A stretch of 64,000 bases of DNA, taken from an uncultured Clostridium sp. GTDB lineage: Bacteria; Bacillota; Clostridia; Clostridiales; Clostridiaceae. How positions within the stretch are numbered: position 1 is the stretch's first letter; each line of letters opens with the position of its first letter. Shown piece after piece: positions 15,960-24,678 of the stretch. The translations under genes and the position numbers were made by a program. Under the pieces are notes generated by a model. That model was not told where the DNA came from. It worked only from the letters and a program-made list of their open reading frames with translations, and ran no database searches. The stretch lies in the NCBI GenBank assembly GCA_900539375.1, contig UQBY01000001.1, positions 1 to 64,000 on the forward strand. Direction: 5' to 3'.

Positions 15960-16880
15960 TTATTGAATATTTTCTAAGAATTCATCAATGATTCTTTCAT
16001 ATTCTTCCTTTTCCATATCATATGCAGTAAGGTGTATTGCATTTTTTACTGTAAAGAGTTTGTCTTTGGGGTTATTGTGTTTATTAAACATTTCTATACT
16101 CATGCTACAAGGAACGTATTTATCAGCTTCTCCATGGATAAATAAAATAGGAGTTTTTGAATTTTCTATATCATTAATAGGATTTACATCATCTAAATCA
16201 AATCCATAACATTTTTTTACTTTTTTTCTTAAAATATAATAAACAGGGGTAAAGGGAATAAATTTAACTTTTTTAATTTGGTCTTTTATAATAGCTTTAG
16301 CTGATGAATAGCCACAATCATCTATTATAAATTTTACTTTAGGATTTTTAGCTCCACAAATTAAAACTGTTGCCCCTCCCATAGATTGCCCATGAAGACC
16401 TAAAAATAATTCTTTTCCTCTTCTTTTTTCAAGAAAATCTATCCAAAGGTTTAAGTCTTGGCTTTCAAAATATCCATAGCTTAGAAATTTTCCTTCACTT
16501 TCCCCATGATTTCTTTCATCTACTAAAAGAATGTTAAAGCCTTTTTTTATAAATAAAGGAACAAAAGGCATATGAATATGATAATTTGCAGAGTATCCAT
16601 GAACTAATATTATAAATTTATTACTGTTTTTAAAAGGTTCTATAATATGACCTTTTAAAGTTAAATTATCCTTTGAAATAATAGATACATCTTCAAAATC
16701 ATATTTATCATAAATGGATTCATCTAACATATTTCTCTTTTTTAAAGAGTTAAAAGCTTCTTCTTTATTTTTCTTTTTCTTAAGAAAAGCTTTTTTAAAA
16801 GTAATATCACTACATATTTCTAAAAAAATAAGGAATAATATCAAGATAATTAAGAATATACTAATTATATAAAAAATCAT
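15960..16880 (-). CDS. Membrane-anchored alpha/beta hydrolase
   Basis: 306 residues. One N-terminal membrane segment (about 2-24) would anchor the enzyme with the catalytic domain outside or at the membrane face. The alpha/beta hydrolase core has the oxyanion-region HGYSAN, the nucleophile elbow HGQSMGG (GxSxG), the acid in HGEADKYVP, and the catalytic His in NAIHLTAY. This is the Hydrolase_4 / serine aminopeptidase S33-like group seen in BAAT/YqkD-type proteins of Firmicutes. Substrate is unknown; esters or lipids are plausible. It is the first chromosomal protein gene after the tRNA. Confidence 0.75.
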   Translation of the reverse strand: MIFYIISIFLIILILFLIFLEICSDITFKKAFLKKKKNKEEAFNSLKKRNMLDESIYDKYDFEDVSIISKDNLTLKGHIIEPFKNSNKFIILVHGYSANYHIHMPFVPLFIKKGFNILLVDERNHGESEGKFLSYGYFESQDLNLWIDFLEKRRGKELFLGLHGQSMGGATVLICGAKNPKVKFIIDDCGYSSAKAIIKDQIKKVKFIPFTPVYYILRKKVKKCYGFDLDDVNPINDIENSKTPILFIHGEADKYVPCSMSIEMFNKHNNPKDKLFTVKNAIHLTAYDMEKEEYERIIDEFLENIQ

Positions 16881-16907
16881 TATTAAAACCTCTTTCTAAA
16901 TATATAA

Positions 16908-16952
16908 CAAAAGGGAGTTGCTTTTTTGTTTTAAATAAGCACTCCCTTATAT
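16908..16952 (-). terminator. Terminator of the 49-residue gene
   Basis: Minus-strand AAGGGAGTGCTT pairs with AAGCAACTCCCTT (one bulged base), followed by TTGTTAT. It lies between the small gene and the hydrolase and ends the former. Confidence 0.6.
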
Positions 16953-16984
16953 TTTTCTATAAAGTTAATCATTTTTTTACCTTT

Positions 16985-17134
16985 CTACTTAGATTGTAAT
17001 TTATTAGCTAATTCATTTAACTCATCAAAAGATAACTTTGATAAAAAAGCTCTAGTAATTTCTTTATGTTCTTCTTTTTTAGCTAAGGTAATAATTGTAG
17101 ATATTAACATTTCTCTATAATCTTTTACAGCCAT
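16985..17134 (-). CDS. 49-residue small protein, unknown
   Basis: The minus-strand frame starts with ATG (17134-17132) behind a perfect AAGGAGG and ends TAG at 16987-16985. The peptide is helical: MAVKDYREMLISTIITLAKK, then EEHKEITRAFLSKLSFDELNE, ending LANKLQSK. The excellent ribosome binding site, own terminator and natural amino acid use support a real gene. No family is recognised. Confidence 0.6.
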   Translation of the reverse strand: MAVKDYREMLISTIITLAKKEEHKEITRAFLSKLSFDELNELANKLQSK

Positions 17135-17292
17135 TTGTAAAACCTCCTTAAATAAATTTATTTTTCCCTAATTATATCATTTATTTTATTCAAGTCAATA
17201 ATATTTTGTTCCTTCTTAATTTAATTAGAAAAATTATAAATATCAATATATATTATACTACAAAAAATAAAAAAAATATAAATTTTACAAAG

Positions 17293-17319
17293 AATTTACA
17301 CTGAATTAAAGTGTGAATT
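17293..17319. promoter_or_regulatory. Inverted repeat upstream of host lysozyme
   Basis: AATTTACACT (17293-17302) and AGTGTGAATT (17310-17319), nine of ten pairs, 7-base spacer, just upstream of an AT-rich promoter zone with TATAAT near 17347. It may be an operator; the binding protein is unknown. Confidence 0.4.
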
Positions 17320-17371
17320 AAAAAAATAAGTTCATATTTATATATTATAATAATTTTAGGAGTGATATGTT

Positions 17372-18259
17372 ATGAAGGGAATTGATATAAGTAATAATAA
17401 TGGAAGTATAGATTTTTTTAAAGTAAAAAATTCTGGAATTGAAGTTGTGATTATAAAAGCTACAGAGGGTATAGATTGGATTGATTCTAAATTAGATGTA
17501 TATTATAATTCTGCACTAAATGTAGGACTTAAAATAGGATTTTATCACTTTATGTCTGAAAAAACAAATCCTTCAAAACAGGCACAGGATTTTTTTTATG
17601 CTATAAAAGGGAAAAACTTTTCAATTTCTCCTTGTCTTGATATTGAAACTAATAACTATAAAAGAAGTTCAAAAGAAATAACTAATAGATGTTTAGAATT
17701 TATTAAAAGATTAAAAGAACTTACAGGATTAGATTCTATTATATATACAAGTGGCTATTTTGGAAGGGACAATTTAGATAGTAGAATAAAAAATTATAAA
17801 GCTTGGATAGCTCATTATGGAGTAGAAACTCCAATGGAAACAGGCTTTAAAAATGTTGTAGGGCATCAGTATACTGAAACTGGAAGAATATCCGGAATAA
17901 ATGGAAATGTAGATTTAAATAATTTTAATAATGGGATATTCATAAATGAAATCGTACAAGCAGTTGGAAAAATAGCAGAATTACAAGGATTATGTAATTC
18001 TATTTTAAAAACAGATTTAAAGATAGATAATATTTGGGGAGAGCAAACTAATAATGCAGTAAAAAAACTTCCTCTTTGTGGCTTGTTATATGTTCAAAGA
18101 GAATTAACTACTTGGGTACAGCTTAGATTAGGAGAAACAGCAGATGGCATTTTTGGAATTAAAACCGAAAGAGCAGTGAAAACTTGGCAAAGAGATCATA
18201 ATATTATGGTAGATGGTATAGTAGGGTACAATACTTATAAAAGTTTAGCTCTAGCATAA
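17372..18259 (+). CDS. GH25 lysozyme with C-terminal wall-binding repeats
   Basis: 295 residues; GGAG precedes ATG 17372. The GH25 domain starts MKGIDISNNNGS and has the catalytic CLDIETN (Asp90, Glu92), aligned residue for residue with the phage endolysin at 11256. The C-terminal part (about 205-295) holds LKIDNIWGEQTNNAVKKLP and ADGIFGIKTERAVKTWQ with VDGIVGYNTYKSL, two peptidoglycan-binding-like units. It lacks a signal peptide and stands alone with its own terminator and no holin beside it. It may be a domesticated prophage lysin serving as autolysin, or a remnant of an older phage. Confidence 0.85.
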   Translation: MKGIDISNNNGSIDFFKVKNSGIEVVIIKATEGIDWIDSKLDVYYNSALNVGLKIGFYHFMSEKTNPSKQAQDFFYAIKGKNFSISPCLDIETNNYKRSSKEITNRCLEFIKRLKELTGLDSIIYTSGYFGRDNLDSRIKNYKAWIAHYGVETPMETGFKNVVGHQYTETGRISGINGNVDLNNFNNGIFINEIVQAVGKIAELQGLCNSILKTDLKIDNIWGEQTNNAVKKLPLCGLLYVQRELTTWVQLRLGETADGIFGIKTERAVKTWQRDHNIMVDGIVGYNTYKSLALA

Positions 18260-18271
18260 AAGTTTATAATA

Positions 18272-18313
18272 AAAAATCGGATTGTAAGTTTATCTTATTC
18301 ATCCGATTTTTTT
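18272..18313 (+). terminator. Terminator after host lysozyme
   Basis: AAAAATCGGAT pairs with ATCCGATTTTT across an 18-base loop, ending in seven Ts. Confidence 0.8.
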
Positions 18314-18421
18314 CTTTTTTCTAAGAATTCTGTTATATATTTTTATTTTACAAATTTTGCATCAATTAGATACTAAAAAAATTAATTTTAGGATATAATA
18401 TAATAAAAGGAGATGATAATA

Positions 18422-19126
18422 ATGAAAAAGTTTATTTTTACTGGAAGAGGCTCAGCATTTTTAACAAGTGAAGGAAATACAAGTTGCTATTTAAAAGATG
18501 AAAAGAATTTTCTTCTTATAGATTGTGGAGAAACTGTATTTTCAAAACTTAAAGAATATGACTTAATAAATAAAAGCTATGAAAAATTTATAGTATGTTT
18601 AACTCATCTTCATCCAGACCATGCAGGGAGCTTAGGTTCATTAATCTTTTATATGTATTATATCCAAAATGTAAAAGTATTAATCATTTATAAAGATAAA
18701 GAAAAATTATTTTCTTATTTAGATTTAATTGGAGTTAGTAGAGAGATGTATGAAATAACTTCAAAAGATGAAGAACTTGTAAATGTTTTAGGGATAAAAA
18801 AGATAAGTTTTATAAAAACAAATCATGTTAAAAATATGTCTTCATATGGTTTCTTATTTGAAGGTGAAAAAGGAAAAATAATTGTATATACAGGTGATAC
18901 TAATAAATTCCCCATTGATTTAAAAAATACAAAGCTTAATATAGAAAGAATTTACACAGAAGTTTCTTATAATAATTATGAAGGCAATCCACATTTATAT
19001 ATAGAAGATTTAAAAAAAGTTATTCCAAATGAATATAGAGAAAAAACCTATTGTATGCATATTGATGACTATAGATTAATTGATGCTATAGAAGAAAGTA
19101 AAATGAATGTAGTAACTTGTGATTAA
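18422..19126 (+). CDS. MBL-fold metallo-hydrolase
   Basis: 234 residues from ATG 18422; AAAGGAG (18406-18412) is nine bases away, while the in-frame ATG at 18413 is adjacent to that site. The metal-binding motif THLHPDHAGS (HxHxDH) and later TGDTNK (Asp ligand) with MHIDDY near the C-terminus mark a metallo-beta-lactamase fold of the ribonuclease Z-like branch. Length is shorter than true RNase Z, whose gene appears at 54758. The substrate is unknown; phosphodiester or cyclic nucleotide hydrolysis is common in this branch. Confidence 0.75.
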   Translation: MKKFIFTGRGSAFLTSEGNTSCYLKDEKNFLLIDCGETVFSKLKEYDLINKSYEKFIVCLTHLHPDHAGSLGSLIFYMYYIQNVKVLIIYKDKEKLFSYLDLIGVSREMYEITSKDEELVNVLGIKKISFIKTNHVKNMSSYGFLFEGEKGKIIVYTGDTNKFPIDLKNTKLNIERIYTEVSYNNYEGNPHLYIEDLKKVIPNEYREKTYCMHIDDYRLIDAIEESKMNVVTCD

Positions 19127-19141
19127 ATAGGACAGCTAGAA

Positions 19142-19954
19142 ATGGTTTTAGAAAAGAAAAAATTAAATTTAAAAAATCCTATAGTGGAAGTTAGTATAGT
19201 ATATTTATTGTGGCTTAGAGCTGGAATTATTGATGAATATAAACTTTATAATTTAATATTAAAAGTTTTTAGGTTAAAACAAAATTTTTTAATAAATTAT
19301 ATTTTAAATGCAGATAACATTTATTACACCTTTCTTTTTATAGTTGTAATAATACTTGCAGGTATAATGATTTTTGACAGCTCTTTTGAAGATATGGGAT
19401 TAAAAAGTAATAATATAAATAAAGAAGTAAAATCACTTTTAAAATTTATAATTATTTTTATAGCAAGTTTTACTTTAATAGCTCAGTTAATAGGTGGGTA
19501 TAGATTAAAATTTTCATATATAATTCAAACAATAATAACACAATTTTGTTTTGTAGCATTAGTAGAGGAGAGCGTTTTTAGAGGATTTATATGTAATAAA
19601 TTATTTAAAAATGTAAAGAGTAAAAAGACACTATATATTATGTTTATAGTTTCAGCTTTTTTATTTTCTTTTATGCATTTGCCTTCTTTTCTAAAAAGTG
19701 GAGTAAGCATTAATTTTTTTCAAATAATAAATAGGCTTTTTAATCCTTTTATAATGGGTATATGGTTTGGAATTATGTATTATTCTAAGAAGAATTTATA
19801 TATTTGTATATTATGGCATGGAGCATATAATTTAATATTTAGTTTTGTATTTGGTAAAATCCAATCTATATGTTATATGATATTTATTATAATATCTATT
19901 ATTTATTTAATGAAAACTATAGAACAATCAACTGTTAAAAAAGATGAAATATGA
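19142..19954 (+). CDS. CPBP family intramembrane glutamic endopeptidase
   Basis: 270 residues with about seven hydrophobic segments. The diagnostic motifs of the CPBP (Rce1-like) family are present: LVEESVFRGF (EExxxR), FSFMHLP and ILWHGAYN. These proteases cleave within the membrane and in Firmicutes often act in peptide maturation or bacteriocin self-immunity. The gene starts 15 bases after the MBL gene and has only a weak ribosome binding site, so it is probably coupled to it. No bacteriocin gene is visible nearby. Confidence 0.8.
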   Translation: MVLEKKKLNLKNPIVEVSIVYLLWLRAGIIDEYKLYNLILKVFRLKQNFLINYILNADNIYYTFLFIVVIILAGIMIFDSSFEDMGLKSNNINKEVKSLLKFIIIFIASFTLIAQLIGGYRLKFSYIIQTIITQFCFVALVEESVFRGFICNKLFKNVKSKKTLYIMFIVSAFLFSFMHLPSFLKSGVSINFFQIINRLFNPFIMGIWFGIMYYSKKNLYICILWHGAYNLIFSFVFGKIQSICYMIFIIISIIYLMKTIEQSTVKKDEI

Positions 19955-20031
19955 TATAATAAATTTACCATATATTTTGAATATTTAAAGAATAAATGGT
20001 TATAATTATTTAAAAGAAAGGTGTGATTTTT

Positions 20032-20373
20032 ATGAAAAAGGGTTTAAGTAGTTTTATTTTAACAGGTTTATCATTTCTTATTGTAACTTATATACTTCCT
20101 AATATGTATATTTCAGGAGCATTTAGTTTAATTGTACTAACTCTTTTCTTTGGAATATTAAATTCCTTAGTTAAACCTGTTCTTCAACTTTTATCTTTAC
20201 CAATAACAATATTGTCTCTTGGATTATTTTCCTTTGCAATAAATGCAATAATACTAAAATTAGCCTTTATGATAGTTCCAGGAGCTCATATAACAGGAGT
20301 TTTTACGACAATAATAGCAGCCTTTTTAATATCATTGGTAAATTCTGCCTTAGAGGCAATATTTAAAGATTAA
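20032..20373 (+). CDS. Four-TM phage holin family membrane protein (PF04020)
   Basis: 113 residues from ATG 20032, behind AGAAAGGTGTG; an in-frame GTG at 20023 lies inside that site. Four hydrophobic segments fill the protein, with the typical GILNSLVKPVLQLLSLPITILSLGLF block of the family. Despite its name, this chromosomal family is not linked to lysis in most bacteria. It is the first gene of a run with a GT8 glycosyltransferase, pepT and a J-domain-like gene. Confidence 0.8.
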   Translation: MKKGLSSFILTGLSFLIVTYILPNMYISGAFSLIVLTLFFGILNSLVKPVLQLLSLPITILSLGLFSFAINAIILKLAFMIVPGAHITGVFTTIIAAFLISLVNSALEAIFKD

Positions 20374-20388
20374 AAAAGGGAGAACTTT

Positions 20389-21219
20389 ATGGAAAGGATA
20401 AATATACTTGTAACATTAAATGGAAAATACCTTAAACAGCTTTTTGTTCTTATAAAATCAATATCAATTTCAAATAAAGAAGAGCTTTTTAATCTTTATC
20501 TTATATATGAAGATTTTTGTAAAGAAGATTTTGAAACTATAAATATTCTTAAAGAGCAAAATAAAAACTTTAATATTATACTAATGAAAATGGAAGATGA
20601 TGTTTTAAAAGATGCTCCTACTATGAAACGTTATCCTAAAGCAATGTATTATCGTATTTTTGCTGCAAAAATACTTCCAAAAGAAGTAGAAAAGGTATTA
20701 TATTTAGACCCAGATATAGTAATAATAAATTCATTAAAAGAACTTTATAATATGGACTTTGAAGGAAACTATTTTATAGGATGTAGTCATATAAGAAAAA
20801 CTTTAAAGGATTTTAATAAAATAAGGCTTAGAACAAAAGAAAATATAGAATATATTAATAGTGGAATGTTGCTTATGAATTTAAGTGTACTTAGAAAGGT
20901 TCAAAAATATGAGCATGTTATAAATTACATAAAAAAATATAAAAATAATTTGTGGCTTCCAGACCAAGATATTATAAGTGCATTATATGGTACTAAAATA
21001 AAAATTGTTGATTATATGAAATATAATTTAAGTGATAGAATGTTATTTTTAAATAATTATGAAGTATTAAATGGAAAAGAAAAAGTAGATTTAGATTGGA
21101 TTAAAAAAAATACTGTAGTAGTTCATTATTGTGGAAAAAATAAACCCTGGAATGATAATTATAAAGGAATTCTTGATTGTTTTTACAATAAAATAGAAAA
21201 CACTATAAAGTGTTCTTAG
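20389..21219 (+). CDS. Family 8 glycosyltransferase
   Basis: 276 residues, AAGGGAGAA before the ATG. The N-terminus INILVTLNGKYLKQLFVLIKS is the nucleotide-sugar binding start of GT8 enzymes, and YLDPDIVI carries the DxD metal motif; SGMLLMNL and LPDQDIISALY are further family blocks, and VVHYCGKNKPW is near the C-terminus. Such enzymes add glucose or galactose to lipopolysaccharide-like or wall polymers; the acceptor is unknown. It follows the membrane protein gene by 15 bases. Confidence 0.85.
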   Translation: MERINILVTLNGKYLKQLFVLIKSISISNKEELFNLYLIYEDFCKEDFETINILKEQNKNFNIILMKMEDDVLKDAPTMKRYPKAMYYRIFAAKILPKEVEKVLYLDPDIVIINSLKELYNMDFEGNYFIGCSHIRKTLKDFNKIRLRTKENIEYINSGMLLMNLSVLRKVQKYEHVINYIKKYKNNLWLPDQDIISALYGTKIKIVDYMKYNLSDRMLFLNNYEVLNGKEKVDLDWIKKNTVVVHYCGKNKPWNDNYKGILDCFYNKIENTIKCS

Positions 21220-21229
21220 GAGAAAAGAT

Positions 21230-22447
21230 ATGAAAGCTTACGAAAGATTATTAAAATATGTTAAAATTTATACAACTTCAGATGAGGAAAGTAAAACTGT
21301 ACCGTCAACTTCAAGGCAATTTGATTTAGCAAAGATTTTAGTTAAAGAAATGAAGAATATAGGTATAGAAGATGTAAAAGTAGATGATAAGTGTTATGTT
21401 TATGGATATATTAAAGCAACAAAGGGATATGAAAACAAGCCTTCTATAGGGCTTATAGCTCATATGGATACAGCCCCAAGTGCTTGTGGAGAAAATGTTA
21501 ACCCTAAGATTATAGAAAATTATAATGGAGAAGATGTAATTCTTAAAGAAGGAACTGTTTTATCTGTAGAAAAGTTTCCACATTTAAAAAAATTAAAGGG
21601 AAGAACTTTAATTACAACTGATGGAAATACTCTTTTAGGAGCAGATGATAAAGCAGGAATTGCAGAAATTTTAACAGCTTGTGAGCATATCATAAATGAA
21701 AACATACCTCATGGAAAGATATGTATAGCCTTTACTCCAGATGAGGAAATTGGAAGAGGTGCAGAAAATTTCAATGTAAAAGAATTTGGAGCAGATTTTG
21801 CATATACAATAGATGGGGGAGAAGAAGGAGAAATATCTTATGAAAACTTTAATGCAGCTTCTGCTAAAGTAGAAATTCATGGAGTTTCTGTTCACCCAGG
21901 CTCAGCAAAAAACACAATGATAAATGCTTTATATGTGGCTATGGAATTTAATTCTATGCTTCCAAGTTGTGAAAGACCTGAATATACAGAAAACTATGAA
22001 GGATTTTATTACTTAGAACAAATGGAAGGAAATACAGACAAAGTCTCTATGAGTTATATTTTACGTGACCATGATAGTTTAAAGTTTCAAAACAAGAAAG
22101 ATATAATGATAAAGGCTTCAAAAATTATAAATGAAAAATATGGTGAAAACACAATAGTTGTTCATATAAAAGACCAATATAAAAATATGATAGAGCATAT
22201 AAAACCTTGTATGCATTTAATAGATAATGCAAAATATGCTATGGAAAAATTAAATATAACTCCAATTATTGAACCAATTAGAGGTGGCACAGATGGAGCA
22301 ACATTAAGTTATATGGGACTTCCTTGTCCTAACTTAGGAACTGGAGGGTATGCTTATCATGGAGAATATGAACATATAACTGTAGAGGGCATGGATATTT
22401 CTACAAACATTATAATAGAAATTTTAAAATTATATGCTAAAGGTTAG
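21230..22447 (+). CDS. pepT: Peptidase T (tripeptidase)
   Basis: 405 residues, the usual PepT length. M20 family zinc aminopeptidase: LIAHMDTAPS (His78, Asp80), LLGADDKAG (Asp140 bridging), FTPDEEIGRG (Glu172/173), FAYTIDGGEEGEISYENF, and EPIRGGTDGATLSYMG with GGYAYHGEYEH at the C-terminus (His ligand). It removes the N-terminal residue of tripeptides in the cytoplasm. The gene is 10 bases after the GT8 gene with GGAG in the gap. Confidence 0.93.
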   Translation: MKAYERLLKYVKIYTTSDEESKTVPSTSRQFDLAKILVKEMKNIGIEDVKVDDKCYVYGYIKATKGYENKPSIGLIAHMDTAPSACGENVNPKIIENYNGEDVILKEGTVLSVEKFPHLKKLKGRTLITTDGNTLLGADDKAGIAEILTACEHIINENIPHGKICIAFTPDEEIGRGAENFNVKEFGADFAYTIDGGEEGEISYENFNAASAKVEIHGVSVHPGSAKNTMINALYVAMEFNSMLPSCERPEYTENYEGFYYLEQMEGNTDKVSMSYILRDHDSLKFQNKKDIMIKASKIINEKYGENTIVVHIKDQYKNMIEHIKPCMHLIDNAKYAMEKLNITPIIEPIRGGTDGATLSYMGLPCPNLGTGGYAYHGEYEHITVEGMDISTNIIIEILKLYAKG

Positions 22448-22459
22448 AAGGAGTGTTTT

Positions 22460-22489
22460 ATGGAGAAGATGTTAGATGGATTATTATAA
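22460..22489 (+). CDS. Nine-codon leader ORF overlapping the J-domain-like gene
   Basis: ATG 22460 follows AGAAGGAG with ideal spacing, but its frame (MEKMLDGLL) stops at 22489. The downstream gene starts at 22476 in another frame, inside this ORF. This arrangement suggests translational coupling, where ribosomes that finish the short ORF restart on the main gene. Confidence 0.35.
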   Translation: MEKMLDGLL

Positions 22490-23321
22490 AGTTTTAGGAA
22501 TTGATGAAAATGCAACTAAAGAGGAAATACAAAAAGCCTATGATTTGCAAGTTAAAAAATATAAAGAAGAAGTTGTAGATGAAAGAAGAGCTGAACAATT
22601 TTTAAATCTTTTTAAAGAAGCATATGATGAATTAATGGAAAAAAAGAAATATGAAGAAATGTTTAAAGAAAAAGACACTTTAGAAGAAAGTAAAATAGAT
22701 AATTTTCAGGAAAGTAAAGAAAATAATGATTTACATTATACAACTTCTTCTTATGATAATGATTATTTAAAAGATTGTATGGACTATGATGAGGAAGACT
22801 ATTATAGTAATTATGATGAAGAATATTATGATGATGAACCTAGAAGAAAAAATAAAAAGAACAAAAGAAAAAGTAAAACAAATAAAGGAAAAAGAAGTAA
22901 TAATACAAAAAAAGATAGATATAATAATTATGATGATAAAGAAAATAGAGAGGAAAAGTATAATAAAAGAAAGGATAAATCAAAAGAAAGAGAAGAAGAT
23001 ACTTCTTTTAGCTTACTAAAGCTTCCCTTTAAAATATTAGCACTTCCTTTAATAATTTTATTAAGTATAATTATTTATATATTAAAGATAATAAGTATTG
23101 CTACATGGCTTGTATCTAAAGTTATTATAATAGGGGCAATAGGTGTTTCCTCTATTCATGCTTATCAAATTTACATAGGACAACCTAGAGATTATAGAAT
23201 ATTTGCTATATGTATAGCAGGGTTTATATTAGCTATACTTTTACCTTTTATTGTAAAAGTACTTCCAAAGCCTTTAGAGGGAATAAACAATAGTCTTAAA
23301 GATTTTGTTATGGATAGGTAA
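22476..23321 (+). CDS. J-domain-like membrane protein lacking the HPD motif
   Basis: 281 residues. Residues 1-55 have the J-domain layout (DYYKVLGIDENATKEEIQKAY, then AEQFLNLFKEAYDEL), but where HPD is expected the sequence is KKYKEEVVDERR, so DnaK stimulation is unlikely. A long acidic then basic low-complexity region follows (about 65-175, with Asp/Tyr runs and then Lys/Arg/Asn runs), and two or three membrane segments lie at about 185-265. The whole looks like a membrane-anchored adaptor. It closes the run begun at 20032. Confidence 0.7.
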   Translation: MDYYKVLGIDENATKEEIQKAYDLQVKKYKEEVVDERRAEQFLNLFKEAYDELMEKKKYEEMFKEKDTLEESKIDNFQESKENNDLHYTTSSYDNDYLKDCMDYDEEDYYSNYDEEYYDDEPRRKNKKNKRKSKTNKGKRSNNTKKDRYNNYDDKENREEKYNKRKDKSKEREEDTSFSLLKLPFKILALPLIILLSIIIYILKIISIATWLVSKVIIIGAIGVSSIHAYQIYIGQPRDYRIFAICIAGFILAILLPFIVKVLPKPLEGINNSLKDFVMDR

Positions 23322-23348
23322 AATAATTATATAAGAATTTATTTATAA

Positions 23349-23390
23349 AAAAAGAGAGCTTTTAATATAAGAATTGCTCTCTTTTTATTT
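23349..23390 (+). terminator. Terminator after J-domain-like gene
   Basis: AAAAAGAGAGC pairs with GCTCTCTTTTT across a 16-base loop, followed by more Ts. It ends the unit starting at 20032. Confidence 0.8.
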
Positions 23391-23445
23391 TACAAATAAT
23401 TTAAGCTAGATAATAAAGAAATAAGATTAAAAACTTTCTTAATTT

Positions 23446-24672
23446 ATGTTTATATTTTATATTGTAGAGAACTTAGGAAAGGAATTTATTAAAAATTTTA
23501 TGAATAATGATATAATATATTTATTAGGAGAAAGAGTAGAAAAATTTACTATGGGAGATAGTACTTCTGTAACTAAAGAAACAGCAGAGAGAATACTTGG
23601 TTCTATTTTATATTGTATAAAAAGTGATTCAAACAATACTATAAAAAATTTAGATAAAAGTCTTATTAAAAAGGAAAATTTAGATATAAGAACAGCTTTT
23701 TATAATGGATTATTAATAAAAAAAGAAAAAATAAAAAAAGCAAAGATTCTTTGTGAGGACATAAAAAGAGAGTTTTGTTTTATAGATAATTGTTATTACA
23801 AAGATATAATATGGAAGGGGATGGAGGCTTTTTTTAAAAACTATGATGTGGAATTTAATCCACAGTATAATGTTTTGACTTTAGACTATCCTTTATATAT
23901 TGAAATTGAAAATTTATCAGGAATAGATTTAATATATGAATATCTTAAAAGGTTTTATATAGAAGAAAGATTTTTAAAAAAGTTTGAAATTTATGTAATT
24001 GAAGAAGTTTTAAGAGGATATAATGAGAATTTTAATAATCTTGTAATAAATATATGTAAAATCATATTAAGAAATGCTCTTATATGTAAGATTTTAAATA
24101 AGAATATTTATGAGTTAGATGTTAAAGAAATAGACCTTGATAAAATAAAAAAATATATAGATAATAATACTCAAGAAAAAATGGTAAGACTTATTGATGA
24201 AAAATTAAAATTACTATTAAAAGAATTATCTCTTGAAGAAGAGGTATTTTATACTTATTTTAAGTTAGATATAAAAGAGTTTGTAAAAGAATTATATTTA
24301 TATAAAGAGCAAAATTTATTAAATCTAGTGATTTCATTAAGAAAGAAATATACTTTTAAAGAAAAAGAACATTTTCAAGATGGTGATTTAATTGATGATA
24401 ATATTCTTAGAAAAATAATTGATGAAATAAACGAATGTGATTTTTTATATGATAAAATAGAAATAGTAAAGAGAAATATTAAAAGCCTTAGAGATTTAAA
24501 AGAATTGTTAAATGAATGTTTTTATGAAAATGAATTTAAATATGTTTTTGATATGCTTTCTAATGAAGAAATAAATGTTATGATTAAAGATATTAAAGAA
24601 AAGAAAACTTTTCAAGAATATTTATGTGAATGGGAAAAAGCTTTAATAAAATATGTTAAACTTAAGAGGTGA
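23446..24672 (+). CDS. DUF6179-like protein, function unknown
   Basis: 408 residues, helical and Lys/Glu-rich throughout, with no signal peptide. The segment MGDSTSVTKETAERILGSILYCI near the N-terminus is the part I associate with the clostridial DUF6179 family. No catalytic motif is visible. The start is uncertain: ATG 23446 has no clear ribosome binding site, and ATG 23500 is an alternative. The Nudix gene follows after six bases, so the two are co-transcribed. In other clostridia such genes can sit beside a DUF6323 gene; none is seen here. Confidence 0.6.
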   Translation: MFIFYIVENLGKEFIKNFMNNDIIYLLGERVEKFTMGDSTSVTKETAERILGSILYCIKSDSNNTIKNLDKSLIKKENLDIRTAFYNGLLIKKEKIKKAKILCEDIKREFCFIDNCYYKDIIWKGMEAFFKNYDVEFNPQYNVLTLDYPLYIEIENLSGIDLIYEYLKRFYIEERFLKKFEIYVIEEVLRGYNENFNNLVINICKIILRNALICKILNKNIYELDVKEIDLDKIKKYIDNNTQEKMVRLIDEKLKLLLKELSLEEEVFYTYFKLDIKEFVKELYLYKEQNLLNLVISLRKKYTFKEKEHFQDGDLIDDNILRKIIDEINECDFLYDKIEIVKRNIKSLRDLKELLNECFYENEFKYVFDMLSNEEINVMIKDIKEKKTFQEYLCEWEKALIKYVKLKR

Positions 24673-24678
24673 TAGATT

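Noticed and set aside
20032..20373. Second lysis holin, hence a second prophage
   Set aside because: The PF04020-type four-TM family is a common chromosomal membrane protein and the neighbours are host genes.
22786..23019. Methionine/lysine-rich ORF inside the J-like gene
   Set aside because: Out-of-frame reading of a low-complexity region; no start signal.
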